This document shows, piece by piece, positions 22,550 to 36,300 of a DNA stretch of 64,000 nt. Source of the DNA: Certhia americana (taxonomy: Eukaryota; Chordata; Aves; Passeriformes; Certhiidae); assembly GCA_018697195.1 (NCBI GenBank), contig CM031879.1, forward strand, positions 43,388,704 to 43,452,703, in the 5' to 3' direction. Numbering within the stretch: the stretch's first letter is position 1; every line of letters begins with the position of its first letter. Below the pieces are notes generated by a model, which worked only from the letters and a program-made list of their open reading frames with translations, did no database searches and was not told the DNA's origin. The position numbers and the translations under genes are program-made.

Positions 22550-25500
22550 ATCTGGTTTAAGCTTTTAAAGGCTAATTATCCCATAAAGTAACCTATAACT
22601 AAGTTGATTTCGTGAAATTATGGGAAGGGAGAAAGGTTGCAGACAGGAAGTTCTATGAGCTGAGAAGGTGGCAGTGAAAAGCAATTCTTCAACTGGATAT
22701 TTTTTATTGAAGTTCTTAGATTTTTGTCAATGTTTAAAAGCTGAAGATCACCTCAGAGGACATATTTAACAAGACAATGAACTGTCATTTTTAAAATCAA
22801 GAAATATTTTAAAACCCCCAGCAATACCAATTATAGAAATTTAGACTCTCTTTTCTGTTCCGGTATGTCTAAGTCACATGCATGTATTTATATTATGTAG
22901 GTGATAGCTGGTAGCATGTCTTGCTAGAAAATGGCAGAAAATATTGTTTATTAGCACTGCTTAGAACTGTATAAATGCTTTCTAATATATTGTGACATTG
23001 GAAAATATCATACATTTACCAAGCTGAAGATGAAACCAGTCCTCTTTATTAACCATTTAATAGTAAATTTAAATGTAGGCATATTAAGTATTATTTAGAG
23101 GTATTGTATGTTCTACATCTAATTTATAAGTGTCAGATTCTAATGATGTTTCAGAAGAGCTATTTCTTTTTATGAAGCTCTGTACTCTTTAGTATCATTT
23201 TGCCAAACAAACTGAGAAGTTTTCTATCTGCCAAAACTTTAAATTCAGCACAGTTATTTTTTTTTTCCTAGCACCTAGCAGCATCACCTTGGGAAATCTG
23301 GGATAAATTGGAACAGTAACTCTTGAGGAGGTGATTTTTCTTCAGCAGAGTAACAAAGGAAGGTGCAGGAAAAAAATCTCTTGAACAGGTAGCATTTTGA
23401 AAGTCTCTTCACAGTGACCTCTCAATTTCTCTCTCCAGAGAGTAGTTTGTAGTAAAATTATTTCTTGGAGAGCAGCCCATTTTTCTTGTCTATATCACTT
23501 GTTTTGTTTTGTTTTGTTTTCTTTCCCATGGGTGAGATGGAGAGAAGAAACTGCGGTGGAGAGGATTAACAGCAGGACTAATTTCCATAAGCTAGAATTC
23601 ACAGATGGCAGAGGAAAGTTGTGGATCACCCCATTTTCACTGCTGTAGAGTACGTATGCACAGTATTAGTGTATCTCATGACTGTATTGAAATGTAGGTG
23701 TACATGAGAGATTTGTTTGCCACCTATTCCAGTTTCCTATTTGAGCCAGGTCCTCACTGCTTTTCTATCTTGATATCCCTACTTAGGATAAATGCTCTTA
23801 ACTTTTCTTTAAAGCATAGAAACTGTTACAGGGCTGTATCCATATAAGAAGAAAATACTTAGGGATTAGTTTGGAATAAAGCTTTAGCCAGTCTGTTGGG
23901 ATTATTTGTAATCCTCTATGTGAGATTTGTGTTTAAGGATAATACTTATGTGTATTTGAAGTTTTTTATTGTTCAGCACTGCTTACTCTGTACTTCTGTG
24001 ATAACTTTTTCAGGCAGGTGTCTTTGCAGAATCTTCCCATTCAAGTTTTCAGCTTTAATGCAGTTGCCAGCCATAACTATTTTAAAAGCTAAAGGCCATA
24101 TTTAGTCTTCAGTGATGTGAGTGTGATCCAACCTAAAAATTAATGAAATTCATATAATGTACATTTTAAGGAGTAGTAAGGCTATCTGTCATTTGAAAAT
24201 TCTCTATTTTCATGAATTTGTGGGAGTTACATTTCTTTGAGGTGTTGTTGGGAAAAACCCATTGAATCATATTGGGAAATTGGTGGAATGGATCTACTTC
24301 CATGTTAGTTAGCAAATTCAAATGGCTGATAAGAAGTGCAGTGGTTTGGCTTTTTAAAATTTACCACTATTCTACCCAGAAACTTTGCAAGTCTTTCAGT
24401 CCATTCAGCTGGAAAATGGAAATCTCTATTTTTCAGTAATATTGAAGGTACAGTTTACAGATCAGGAGAGCATCTGGCAGTTGATGTTTAGAAAAGCTGA
24501 GATTAGCAAAATGTTTTGATTTCCACACGGTTGCACATTACCAGCCAGTTCTAGACTATGCTGGATGTGGTTGGTTTTTTTTTTTTCCTATTTGTCTCTG
24601 GGATATTTGTAGTTAAGAATCATCTATGAATTTGGATCATGAGTGAGAAATGCAATGATACCAGTTTCATTCCTTAAGATTAAATTGATAGCTTTGACCA
24701 ACACGTACATAGATGCTTAATGATTCAAAATAGCTCCAAAAACCAACAAAACTGAAAACCAGCCAAGGTATTTTGACTCCAAAATGGTCAAAATCCCATT
24801 TGCTCTCTGGCTGGTGTATTTGCTATTGCTTTTTCTACAAGGCTAACTACAAGTGGGGAGAGAGAAACTGCATGTCCGGCAGCAGCTTCCATTTCCATAC
24901 TTCCTTAGTTCTGGCATTAGCCCCACTAGTATTCAGATTGAGAAGCAGATTTTAGCTGTCTGCTAGTGATGAGATTTGTTTGTTTGTTCTTAATCGTTTG
25001 ATTCTTAATTAAGATGCAAGTTGAGGTGGCCCAAGCACAAGAACTTCAAGCCTTGTAGTAGCTTCTTTGTCATCTTAAGCGGGTTGTATTTAGCTTCTGA
25101 GTGGGACTATGTAAAGTTCTGCTTGTCCTGTTTTCCCCAATGCAGTCCTGTTTGAATTGGGTAGAAAGGCTTCTCCACAAAGGGAAGAAGGAATCTGTTT
25201 ATTTTATAAAAATAAATGTGTTGAATCTCTTTCATATGCAATGCATATGCCTTCTGCATACCAACTGTAGGACATTTCAGGCTTTCAAAAGTGAATTACA
25301 AAGATATCTTTGAAGTTAGAAGATATTTAAAAGTTGGGTTTTTTTTTAATGTATCTGTTTTCTGTATGTTGGTATCTTAATTTTTTTCTGCATTCCCTAT
25401 CATGCATTCCTCTTTCCTTCACCTGTAGAGGGTTTTATAGTGCTTCTAGTCAAATGTTAGGAGGTGATGCACCACTGTAAGTGTGTCAGGGAAATCTTTT

Positions 25501-27079
25501 ACTAAAGGTCTGTTGAAAAATACCTGGAACAGCTGCAGGGGAAGAAGCATTCTCACTGTTTTTTTTTTTACTTATGAAAATCTCATTTGGAGCTCTGAAG
25601 AGTTCAGAGAAATTAATTCAAAACATAGAAATGGCACATAAAGCCACAAAAATAATGGTCCCCCTTTACTGAAATATGATCCTGATGTGAGAAGAGTATG
25701 AAGACAGCTACTTATGGGCTGGCCAGGGTTCTGCCTAGAGCCCAGGTCCTGGGGCAACTTCATGGTTGCAGGTATGGGCCAAGAGAGAAATGCTTTTCAT
25801 GCGTCATATTGTGGCCAACTGAAATGTCAGATCTTCTTCTGAACAGAGCCCTCCCCTTCCCTCTTCAGCACGGCTTTGCATGGGCATTTACAATTAGCTC
25901 TGAAACTTGCCTCTCTTGTTGCTCAGGAGCCTTACCATATATTTAAATGCTGGATTTCAAACATCTGCATTTAAAATACAGCATAAAAATCAAATTAATA
26001 TGAAAATTTTGAATTATGTTTGGGACAGGACCACATTAATACTTTCCTAGGCATTAATTCTGGAAGGCGTGAAGAGTGCATGCCTAAAGCAGGTTAGAAG
26101 GCAGAAAAATTCACAAAAGTTATGTCTTAGAAATTTGAAAGCTGCCAAATTTTTCAGGCTCTTAGAAAACAGAACAAAAGCTGTCTGTAATAAAGGCAAG
26201 AGCTCATCATTTTTCCTAATTGGCTTTTCTGTTTAATTTACAGTGCATTAAAATAAAGGCTGGTCTGAAGTTCAATAGTACCATCATTTTCTTCATGGTT
26301 GCTCTATTTTGAACTAATCTCAGGGCAATGTAGGTTAAAAAGAAATATTTTCTTTTTGAAGCTTGTAGGAATATCTGCTTTTCCTTTTCTCTCCACCAGT
26401 TCCATCTGAGTGAATTTGATATATTTTCCCAAGGAACTAAATTCACTGAGAACTGAAGTTTACTCTGGAAGAACGTCAGAACTTCCCCTTTTTTCTTTCT
26501 CTAATGACAAAATACTCGCTGCCTTTTTATTTTCTTCTTCTTTTTCCAGAGGCACTAAGGATCAAAGAGAACCTTTAAAATAGAAGGTTGTTCTGATGTT
26601 TTGACCGGATTTTTTTTTTTTCTCCTCCCCTGCTATTTACTGGCTGGCCACACCTACGCATGCCGAGAAATGCCAGTTGTATACTTTTGCTATGATTTGT
26701 TTATAGTCTTTGGAATATTTTAGACTCTCTCAGACTTCAAATAAAGTATTTATTTAAATACAGCATATGCTATTATCTTGTGTTCCTTGTAGCATTACTA
26801 GATTAATCTGGCATTCTTTTGTCCTCTTTATACTTACATTTTGTTATATTGTAAGTTGTATTATCCTTATTACATATTACCATGCACTGAGAATTCCTAC
26901 TCTATTTGCAGATGTGGTTTTACTTTCTCAAATTGTTAAAGCATGAATAATAGAAATACTGGCTTGCTTGTCCTCTCAGTTCCTGTACTTTTGACATTTA
27001 GTACTCATATACCACTGATTTTTTCTTAATTTTTTCCTATTGATTCAATGAATCTGTCTTTATGCTGATGGTATTGTGG
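22550..27079. other. Unassigned noncoding DNA
   Basis: No gene or transposon is recognised over about 4.5 kb. A (GTTTT)4 microsatellite is at 23501-23520, and T-runs occur near 24568-24586 and 26608-26621. Open frames up to 82 codons (25698-25946, +) have no recognisable features. 26640-26780 is repeat-free, complex sequence. Confidence 0.65.
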
Positions 27080-27562
27080 GGCATGAAGACCTAATTGCTG
27101 CACCAGTGCAGGTTGGCTGGGAGCCCCACATTGTAACAAGGGCAGGTGACCATCACAACAAGGAGCCAGGGTGCTGAGTGATGAGTCAGGGCTAGGGTTA
27201 GGCCTGGAGGCAGTGGTCAGGGTCAGTCTGAGCAGTGATTTCCCAGCAAGTCCACGGTGAGCTGGGACATTTCTGAAGCTGAGCCAGAAGGTCTAGACCA
27301 GGGTGGTGGGAGAGCAGGCACAGATACAACTGTGGTGCAGCAGTGAGGGGAGCCAGAGGTACAGCCCAGCCAAAAAGCAGCTGGACAAGAAACTCCCTTC
27401 TAGTTTTCATGATGATGCTTCTCATCAGCATTGATGAGTTTGGACTCAGCTGCTAAGCTGAACTTGGCTTAAAGCCCTCAAGGAAGATGTGTTCAGTGCC
27501 CTCCCAGTGGCACAGGTTTAATTTCTTCTTGTTAGTGTGAATTCTTCATCAGAGGAACATGG
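27080..27562. other. GC-richer patch of unknown origin
   Basis: About 480 bases are clearly richer in G and C than the surroundings, with direct short motifs such as CAGTGGTCAGGGTCAGTC and AGGGCTAGGGTTAGG. The - strand frame at 27198-27431 has no motif. The patch directly abuts a reversed CR1 tail, so it may be the continuation of a composite insertion or an unrecognised transposon family. Confidence 0.35.
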
Positions 27563-27692
27563 AAGGACTGAGGTTGGAAGGGATTCTGAAAGTCATCCAG
27601 TCCAAAGCCCTGCTCAAGCAGAGCCACCAAGAGCAAGCTGCCCAGGACTTTATCCAGATGGATTTTGGGTGTCTCTAAGGATGGAGATACAG
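27563..27692 (-). mobile_element. CR1 LINE 3'-end fragment, reversed
   Basis: It reads as the reverse complement of a CR1 tail: ACTGAGGTTGGAAGGGATTC, then AGTCATCCAGTCCAAAGCCC, TGCTCAAGCAGAGCCACCAA, GAGCAAGCTGCCCAGGAC, and CCAGATGGATTTTGGGTGTC up to GGATGGAGA. It is 5'-truncated and lacks most of the terminal octamer repeat. Confidence 0.88.
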
Positions 27693-29159
27693 TGAAATTA
27701 GAATCTGTACTGGAACCTGAATCATTGATACCCAGGAGCTAATTAAATGCAACCAGATGTTTGTAAGTGGTGGATCCATGTAGTTTTCTGTATTTAGTAT
27801 ATGGCAATATTCCCCAGCCACAGCTGGAAATGCTAGGCAAGAAGTGCAGTACACAACAAGGTATTTTCTCTTTCTCAGCCCATTTTTTTATAGTTCCTTC
27901 TCTCTCTTAGTGTTGGGGTTCAAACATGTAATGTCTAAGCCTTTTTCACCTCCCACTCTGTTAGAGACCGTTAATGTGAGGTTTTCTGTGCAATGATGAG
28001 CTATCTGTGTATCTCCTTGCTTCTTAATTGAGCTTAGAAACCCATGTGATCAAGAAAAATATCAAATGTCAACTTTATAGTACGATGCTAATCTTGAGTG
28101 TTGAATTAACAGCTTCTAAATTCTTAGGACACTGTTACCATATGGTCAGAGGTATATTTGTGGATTTTCAGTTGTGTTCTTTAGAAACTGAAAAGAAACA
28201 TTTGATTAATTTTCTGTTAAAACATATTCTGTTTGAGCTGTATCATGTTTTTTTTTTCTGACTGTGTGCAGTCTGTTCCTAATGCCATTTTATTTCTGCT
28301 TGCTGTCCCTCTTACATTTCACACATCAGAATTTTAACCTCTATGCTTTCTTTGAGTAGTGTTTGATGACCTGTTAGATTTACCTTCATAATTGTATAGA
28401 ATGGGTCTTTACCTCACTGCCTAATTTGATGTTTAGTCTACTTTTGTCTTTGAGTTACCTTTTTCTTGAAGACTTAACAAAATGACGATTTAGTAACAGA
28501 CAAAAATTAAATACTAAAAGCCACTGAGCCTGGTTCTCAGCATTGAAACTTGAATATGTTTCTTTCTCTGTCTTCTTTTCCAGCCCTCATCCAATATTAC
28601 ATAAGGAATTTGTTGGATTAAAAATAATAGCAGGAATTAGAAAGAGAATGGATATGCATACATTTTTGTGAGGAAGGTTTTGAATATACTTGGGTGTTTT
28701 TATCTTTATACTTTTAATCAGGAAATCTATAAGTAAATAATTGAAATGAGTCATCAAAAAAAAGTTGTAAGGAAAAAAACAAGAAACAAAATGCATGATA
28801 ACTGCCAGATCATGGTGGTTCAGAATTTCCCTTGTTAAAAGCAGTTTTCCTGATCTTTGTGTAGGAGAATCCTCAGTAGTCAGGCACGGTGAGATTGTAG
28901 AAGTGGTGGGCTATTGTGTGGAAATTTAGCTGCCATGAAACTTAAGTGCCATTTCATGTCCTGTACTGTAGTATTTTATAGCTGTGATCCTAGGCACAAC
29001 ATATGTACAAATTTACTTCACATATATGCTAGAAAAGTTAAGGTCTTCTGCAGCTGTGAAAAAGATATTTTACTCTATTATTTCAACAAACTCAGATTTC
29101 CATTAAAATAATGGTTGTATCTCTTATAATGCTAACTTAGGGTGATTGAGAATATGGTT
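27693..29159. other. Unassigned noncoding DNA
   Basis: No gene, RNA or repeat is recognised. Open frames of 65-77 codons here are Leu/Phe/Ile-rich noise. Confidence 0.65.
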
Positions 29160-29218
29160 GGGTTTTTTAGGGGTTTTGGGTTTTTTTGGGGGGGGGTTGG
29201 TGTTTTTTTTGTTTTTTT
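29160..29218 (+). repeat. G/T low-complexity tract with G-quadruplex motif
   Basis: Four G runs, GGG (29160-29162), GGGG (29170-29173), GGG (29178-29180) and G9 (29188-29196), are separated by 7, 4 and 7 bases. This meets the standard G3+N1-7 quadruplex pattern on the + strand. T-runs follow to 29218. Confidence 0.75.
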
Positions 29219-29491
29219 ACCAGTCTTTCATGTCTAGAGGAAGCCTGAAATGCTCATGGAATTTAATGGTTGAAAGGATTAGGGCACCTTATGGTGTTTT
29301 GTTTTTACTAGCATCTATTTAACTCCTGCATAAATTTAAAAACGTTGTGACTTGTTAAAAGCTCAGCCCCTCTCTTTCCAGTAGTGTATGACGTCCAGTA
29401 TGAAAACTTGCAAGAGATAGGAGATATGAGATAGAGATTTCAAAAGTTTAAATTTTTTTTAAAAGGAAGAACTAAAACTAAGAGTTTTTCC

Positions 29492-29515
29492 TAAATAAAT
29501 AAATAAATAAATAAA
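29492..29515. repeat. (AAAT)n microsatellite
   Basis: About six uninterrupted AAAT units. A shorter AAAT run is at 58773-58786. Confidence 0.95.
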
Positions 29516-32500
29516 ATGCTTTAGGCAAAAGTCCAATTTAAGAAAGCAAGCCAAAAATTGACAGTTCTCATTTAGGAAATATTTTCTAAATGAAGAATTG
29601 ATGTTCATTTAAACAAAGCCATGATTCCTTTGGAGACAAGGTTGTTTTGACAAACCATTTTAATGTTATGACAGCAGACTTTTAAAAATGAAATGCTTCT
29701 CAGATGGCATCCTTACAGATATCTGGCAATGATTTATGAAGCTATTGTAGTGTTGTTAGTTAACCAAAAATTAATACTTGTTTAGCAGTAAGAGAAAGAA
29801 TTTGCATTGATTATCATTAATGCTGGTATAATTTTAAAATGGAAGAATGTTTGAATGGTCTTATTCCACACTGCTAAATCTAATCTCAATAGCTTGATTG
29901 TTTGTTTGTTTAATTATACTTAGATTAAATTCAAAACAGCCAGCTGATCTTAGCAGCTGGTAAATATTTACTGCTCATTTGCCAAAATCCTCAGAGCACA
30001 AATTTTTGCTTTTTCTGTGTCCTAATACTTAATGGATAAAAACTCATTCCTCAAAAATTGCACTGAGGAAATAGAAGGGGTGGAAGGGAGGGTAGACTTT
30101 CTAGATACTGCTCTTGCATGTGAAAAATGTATATGGAAGTTCTGGGAACATTACAGGGCTGGATATTTGGTATGTTGATCATAAACCCAGCCTCCCTTGA
30201 AAATGCATGAAGACTTGAGTGAACATGTGATAATTATAAGTGTTTTTCCAGGAGTGTATCTGTGCCCATGCTTGTTACAGCTCTGTTTAGCACAGTTTCA
30301 TTCAACAGGCTTGGTATTTAGGAAGTAATAGGACTATTGGAAGAGATGTGAAGTTGGATTTGTGCGCTGAACCAGTAGGAATAACGCAGCAGTGAAAGCC
30401 ACCTGACATTTGCTTTAGAAAGTGCAGAGGAAACACATTGACGTTTTGAATCATCTGGCAACCACTGGGTATATGGATGTATCTGTTCTAGGAAAACACG
30501 ATGGAGTGTTGTTAACCAGTAAAAGGTGTTATCTGTTCAGGAATTGGCAAGGACTGTGTCTTGGGCTATGGCACAGCACAACTCCAGGTACATGTCCCCA
30601 TGAAGAAAGTATATTTGAGAAGTATGTAGCCTAGAATGAATAGTTTAGAAGATAATGTATTTGGTCATTAAATTCCAGCAAACCATAAAACTCTTAAGCA
30701 TATACAAAGGGACGTACATATGTGCTTTTTTTTTTTTCAGAATAAAATTGCATGAAATTTAAGGGGCAGAAATATCCTGTCAAGAAGTAAAATAATCTGC
30801 TTGGCTCCTGAGCAAAAGGAATGTTTCATGAACTTGAAATTTATATTGCATTTTTTTGTTTTGTTTCGTTATTTTTTCCCACCCAATTACTTTTCAAATG
30901 AGAAGTAGATTTGGAACTTGATTAGGTGTTTTTCGCAAAAAAAAAAAAAAAATCCACTTATTTATATTCAGGTTACCAATTATATGAAGTGAACAAACTG
31001 AAAAGTCTAGATAAACTTCTAAAAGTTTTAACAGTGTACCTCCTCTTACCAGCAGTAACATTAGATGCTCCTTTTAACACTGCAAGTTTGTTATATATAA
31101 AATATATAGCTTTCTCAACGAAGGGAATTTACAATTCACAGTGTGCCTTTGAATTCAAGAGTCTGTATTTAAGTGGGATAGATATTTTTTGGTCTCATCT
31201 GGAGGTGTGCATTAAAAAGAGAAAGGTAAACCGTTACCAAACACTACAATGTGATCAATGAACAGAGGAGATAACTGGTCTCTTTCCTGTGATATTTTCC
31301 TCATGGTATTTCCTTCCTAAGGGGGAGGCATGGGATATTTTGAATTATTCATAAACACCTATATGTTATTGACTGAGTCCTATCCCCTGTCTTTTAAATT
31401 TTTTGGTTTCTTTTAAAACATGCATCTCCTTTTATAACAAGACTATTTACTTTTGCTACAACTTGCTTAATTCTGGATGAATCTGGTTATTTGCAACTCA
31501 GAGGAATGGTCATAGGGAAATGAAGGGTTACAGCCTTGGCTTAATATTTCATAAAAGAGTGAATTGCATTGTGCCTCTGAGAGCATGAAATTTCAGATCC
31601 TGCCTCTAAAAACATGTCTACAAAGTAACTTTCACTGAAGCCTTCATTCAGACGGTTGTTTTTACCTTTTCCCTCTTGCTGTTTTTTTCATAATGATATG
31701 TTAATGCTGATCCTGCTCTCCTGACTGGCACTTCAGTGCCTCAAGGCATTTGGGTACGGGTTGTAGCACTAGCAAATTGCCACATGTATGGAAATTGCCC
31801 ATTTGCCACCAACACTGTATCAGAGAGGCAGCAGGAGGTCCTCGCTTCCCTTCATATGTGCTCTTAAGTTAATGCTTTTATTAGCAGGGAACTGTGAAGA
31901 GGAATATCGGGTTTTATTCTCAGGCTATTTTGCTGCGAGCTTTGCTGTCAACTTTTGCAGTGCTTTTTGGCACAGTCTCAACATTCAGTGATAACCACTT
32001 AATTAGCGTCTGTTTAAAAGCTAGTTTTGGACTCAGGATCCTGTATTTCATGGCCTATTTGAACTCATGTTGCTTGTAAACATGTTTTCATAAGTACATG
32101 TGCAGAAGGTCAACATGAAAACTGGGTGTGTTGATTTACCTGAGGTGAGATATCTTTTACAAATGCTTCATATGTATTTAATATTTAAGTTCATGCTGTG
32201 CATTGACTTTCTAATTTAGTAACTAGACAATAACCATGAGTTCATTTTTCTGTTTTTGATTCTTTTGAATGTCTTTCTGAGAAAAATGGTCTTTGAAATG
32301 ATCATTTACCAATGTTGTAATTTGAAAAGTAGATACAAATCCCACCCCAAAAGTCTGGCACCACAGATGAGTACTTTGAGTTGCCCCAGGTTTTTATATA
32401 ACTTGTGTGATTATACTGCTTCAGACAAGGAGTAGTGAATCAGAGATACTCCTAAAGCACTTCATCACATAAAAACTGTAATTAAACAGTTTTGGCTAAT

Positions 32501-35500
32501 GTTTCACAATACAATTTATTTTCTCGTATGGAACTCATTTGTTTATTATACAGAAAATATGTGTGATTGTGTTGTGCTAATTATTTTCTAGGTAGCAAAA
32601 GAATATGGTGCTACGGGGAGGGAATTAAGTTAATATTCACTGGCCTTACCCTCATCTTCTGATGTAGGTTTCAGATTGAGTTTGGTTTTTAAACAGGTAA
32701 AACAACATTTATGTACTGACTATGTAGACCATTGGGAGATAAATAGCAGAATTTATTCATACCTATCTAATGGAGGAAAAATGAACTTTCACTTGCAGAA
32801 TACTGTTAGGATGGCTAGTCAGGAAATCATGAGATCCAGAGGGAAAAAGACATAATTAGGAATGTTGAAGACATTCTAATGGCAGATAAAAAGCACAATA
32901 AAATAGGAAACTGGTCAAGATCCAGCCCGAAAAGAAGGCACAGTATATGAAGGAAATGACAGCATAAAATTAAAAAACAGGAGCTAATAATGATTTGTTG
33001 GTCCAGAGCAATGTGAAAGCCTATAATAATAAATTTGTTTCCTGCATTTTAAAATCTTTTACATAAACAAAGGTTAAAGCTAATTTGGAATCAAATAACA
33101 ATAACTAGTACTATCATCCCTTTTAAGTCCTTTATTCACACATATGGCATCTAAAAAGTTTTCTCTGGATATTTCAGAGGGTAGTTCTGGAAAAGTTAAC
33201 TATATTGTTAGAAATATGATAAATTATAGTTAACATGCAACCTGGAGATCTCTGTATATTACTAATGTAGAAAGAAAGTTGTATCTAGGACAGCAGACTT
33301 TGTTTAATATTGTGGAAGATGAGAGCATAGAGGCTTGAAAAATCCTTGCTTGATGCTTAAAACGTTAGATGATCTGTAATCTGAAAGAACTGTCATGCAA
33401 CAAGAAGTAAAGTGTGTAAGAAAGAAATATCTTTTATCTTCTTGGAATTGTTGGAAGAGCAATTAACAGGGATTTAGTGTGCATAGTGCCTTTCACACAT
33501 CCCTAGTGCTCTGCAGAATGGCAGATGCCCTACTAATAACACAGAAAACACAAAGAGAACAGTAATTTTGGTTGGATGTTGAAGTACATGTTTTTATGTC
33601 AAGGCAGGGCCCTGTTAAATGTTTGGGCAGTCACACTGTCTAATTATGATTGAATACATCAAAAATAAGAGCAGGTAAATACTAGGTTTCCGCTCTAAGA
33701 TGGTGTGTGGCTCACATTGATGCTTACATCCCTTCCTTTCTCACCATGTTTGAGTGTTACTGCTTTGTGTCTTCGGAGAACAACAGGCATTCCTGTGGAA
33801 CTGATGGCTGTAGAGAGGTGCAGAAGGCCACTTAGCAGCCAATAAAATTGCATTCACATAAGCAATAACTTTGGCATGTTTGTAGAATAAACCAAAGAAC
33901 TCCTCAGATGACTTATTAACAGTGAACAGACCACCCCTGGAAGTGTGTTATATGTCTCTATTAACATGGGACATGGCAAGTTTGTCACACAGTTCCAAGA
34001 ATGGGAATCTTTTTTATATGATGCTGCTGCTGTTTGTGAGCAATGATGTGATTCCAGCACACCTGCCATGCACAAGCTCCATCTTCTTGTACTAGGCTTG
34101 CAAGTTTTGGTAAAACCAAGGTCCTTGAACAGCTGAATCATGCAGTAGATATTTTGCTTTGCCTTTTCAGTCTTTGTAACACCACTACTGCCAGTGAACT
34201 CTAATCTGCCTGCATTAAATGCTGTAAAACATCTCTATTGCCCTCCATTGTCACCTTTCCATCAGCTGCAATAGCAAAAACCAGATGCATTTATGCACCA
34301 GTTGTATCATCGGTTCAGCAGAAACAAATAGAAGGAATTTATGTCAGAAAAAAATGTCCACTCTAAATGTGTCTGTGAACTAAAAATATCTTCATTCAAG
34401 CAGGACAAGCAAGTTCTCTCTGAAAGCATCCTAAGGAATCATTGGCTTGAAAGAGTGAGGAGCACATTGAGAGAGATCCCTAGGAATCCTAGCAACAAGC
34501 CTGTTACCTAAGATATTTGCTTGATGCAATTACACAGGTGTGGGTTGAGTGCTTCTCTGCAATATATCTATTCAGAGGTGAGCTTGCTAATTCTGGGTGT
34601 TTATTCTCAGTTAAGCACATATCCTCCTTGGGTATAACATCTGTGCATAATTTCCTTATCTGTAAATAAGGGGTGTTAAAATATTTTTCAAGGTTTGTGG
34701 CAAGTTTTATCCCTGGTGTTTTCTTCTCAGTTGCTCAGAATTTTGACAACAGACTTGCCTGAAATTTTAGTTCTTGATCAAAATTATTCTTATTTGTTTA
34801 ATAGAGTTAACATATTGTTTAGATAAAATCTTCATGTCCCGTTGTATTTCAACATTGTTGAATATTAATAAATCAAAAGTTTTGGGTTTGGAAAGACTGT
34901 ATTACTGTTAGTTTTCTATACAAAACTAATTACTTTGAGTCTTTTGGTATGAATGATAAAGTTTTTAACCATAATATTCCAAATATCAGAGGCGCAGAAA
35001 AATTTTACATTATTTGAGTTGTGTTCTGTCACACAAATGATGAAGCAACCTCTTCTCTTCCCCCTCCTCTCTGTCACCAAAACAGATTAATGTTAGGTTC
35101 CCCAAACTCCTTACAACTAGGAAGTCAAACAAAAGCTCATTTTGTGACTCAACCATATGTTATTTTGGCTACAGAAGCAAGATCACTCCTTCATTTTAAC
35201 GAAAAACCATAATAAAACTCAGGTTTAGAAATTCAAGTGGACAAAACCCTATGTGAATGAAACACTAGGGTTAAACTATCACCACCTAAAAATAAACCAC
35301 AACCCATAGCATAGAAATGATTTTCAATCAGCTTTTCAATATATTCCATTTTCAAACAGAGCAATGAGAGATTTATCTCTAGTAGGTCTTGCTCGGAAAA
35401 AAAAAAAAAAAAGATTGAGATGAATCAAAAAACCTTTGTTAAGTGACTGAGAACTTTAATTGGAAGAAGAATGTGAAAGGTTTTTTTCCCCCACTAAATC

Positions 35501-36300
35501 TCTGGTTTAGCAGGACTTTTGAGGTAAATAAAAGCATTATATAGAAATGCTATGAATTAGTTTGAATATTCTAGAAACCCAAAAATGTTAAAATGAAGAT
35601 ATGGTAGAGTGTGATTTGTAGTTGAAATTTTAAGTAAATTTATTACGTTTTTTCTAGTAGTTATTAAGAAGCAGCAATGGAATAGGTTCATACTGAGACG
35701 ATGAATGTACTGAATTAATTTATGAATCTTAGGAAATTAGTGGATATCATTATACAATTGGTTGCAATTTTTTATTTCCTAGTGGTCTTTAACAACAAAG
35801 ATTTTTTTTTCAAACTATTCTTTATAATTTTATGATAATAGCAGAAAATTACTATTTAATTTTTGATTTTCCTATTTTTGTTTTCCACTCCAATCTATTT
35901 TCACTTTTCTAATAAAAAGAGAGAAATTCATGACCTACAAAGAAAGAATTGGGACTTTTTTGCTTATTAACAATGACAAAGAAAGTGTTTTTTTGTTAAC
36001 AGTTGTAATGCAAATAAGGATTCATTTAGTCAGTTCTCTTTTTTGTCATTGACCAGAAAGATGAAATGAACTTTTCCTTTATGTTTCTGGAATGAATGTG
36101 TTTTCAAACCAGAAATGGTATTCAAAGAAGCGTCTTTTTTTATAGTGTTTCTTTTTGCATATGTTTCAGTCTAAAATTCAAGAAGGAAAAGTATTTTGTC
36201 TTTAAAGGATACTAGGTTTTGTTTTTCATCTGGTAATGTTAGTATAAATTGAATCTTTTAATAAGGTTTTGTATCCAAGTCTAGTTGTGAGAACCGTTTT
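29516..36300. other. Unassigned noncoding DNA, 6.8 kb
   Basis: No gene or transposon is recognised. There are two 16-base A runs (30937-30952 and 35397-35412), neither preceded by anything that looks like a retrocopied gene. The largest frame, at 30926-31261 (+), begins inside the first A run (a run of lysines) and is an artefact. The - strand frame at 33854-34141 (95 codons) has no motif. 29760-30010 and 32400-32660 are complex, repeat-free AT-rich DNA. Confidence 0.65.

Noticed and set aside
30926..31261. 111-codon + strand frame
   Set aside because: It starts inside a 16-base A run that supplies the lysines; the remainder is AT-rich noise with no motif.
5102..32371. CTGGCACCACAGATG shared by two sites (about 5102 and 32356)
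   Set aside because: A 15-base match without similarity in the flanks; treated as coincidence.
35397..35412. 16-base A run as the tail of a retrocopied gene
   Set aside because: No coding-like or gene-like sequence precedes it and no flanking target duplication was seen.
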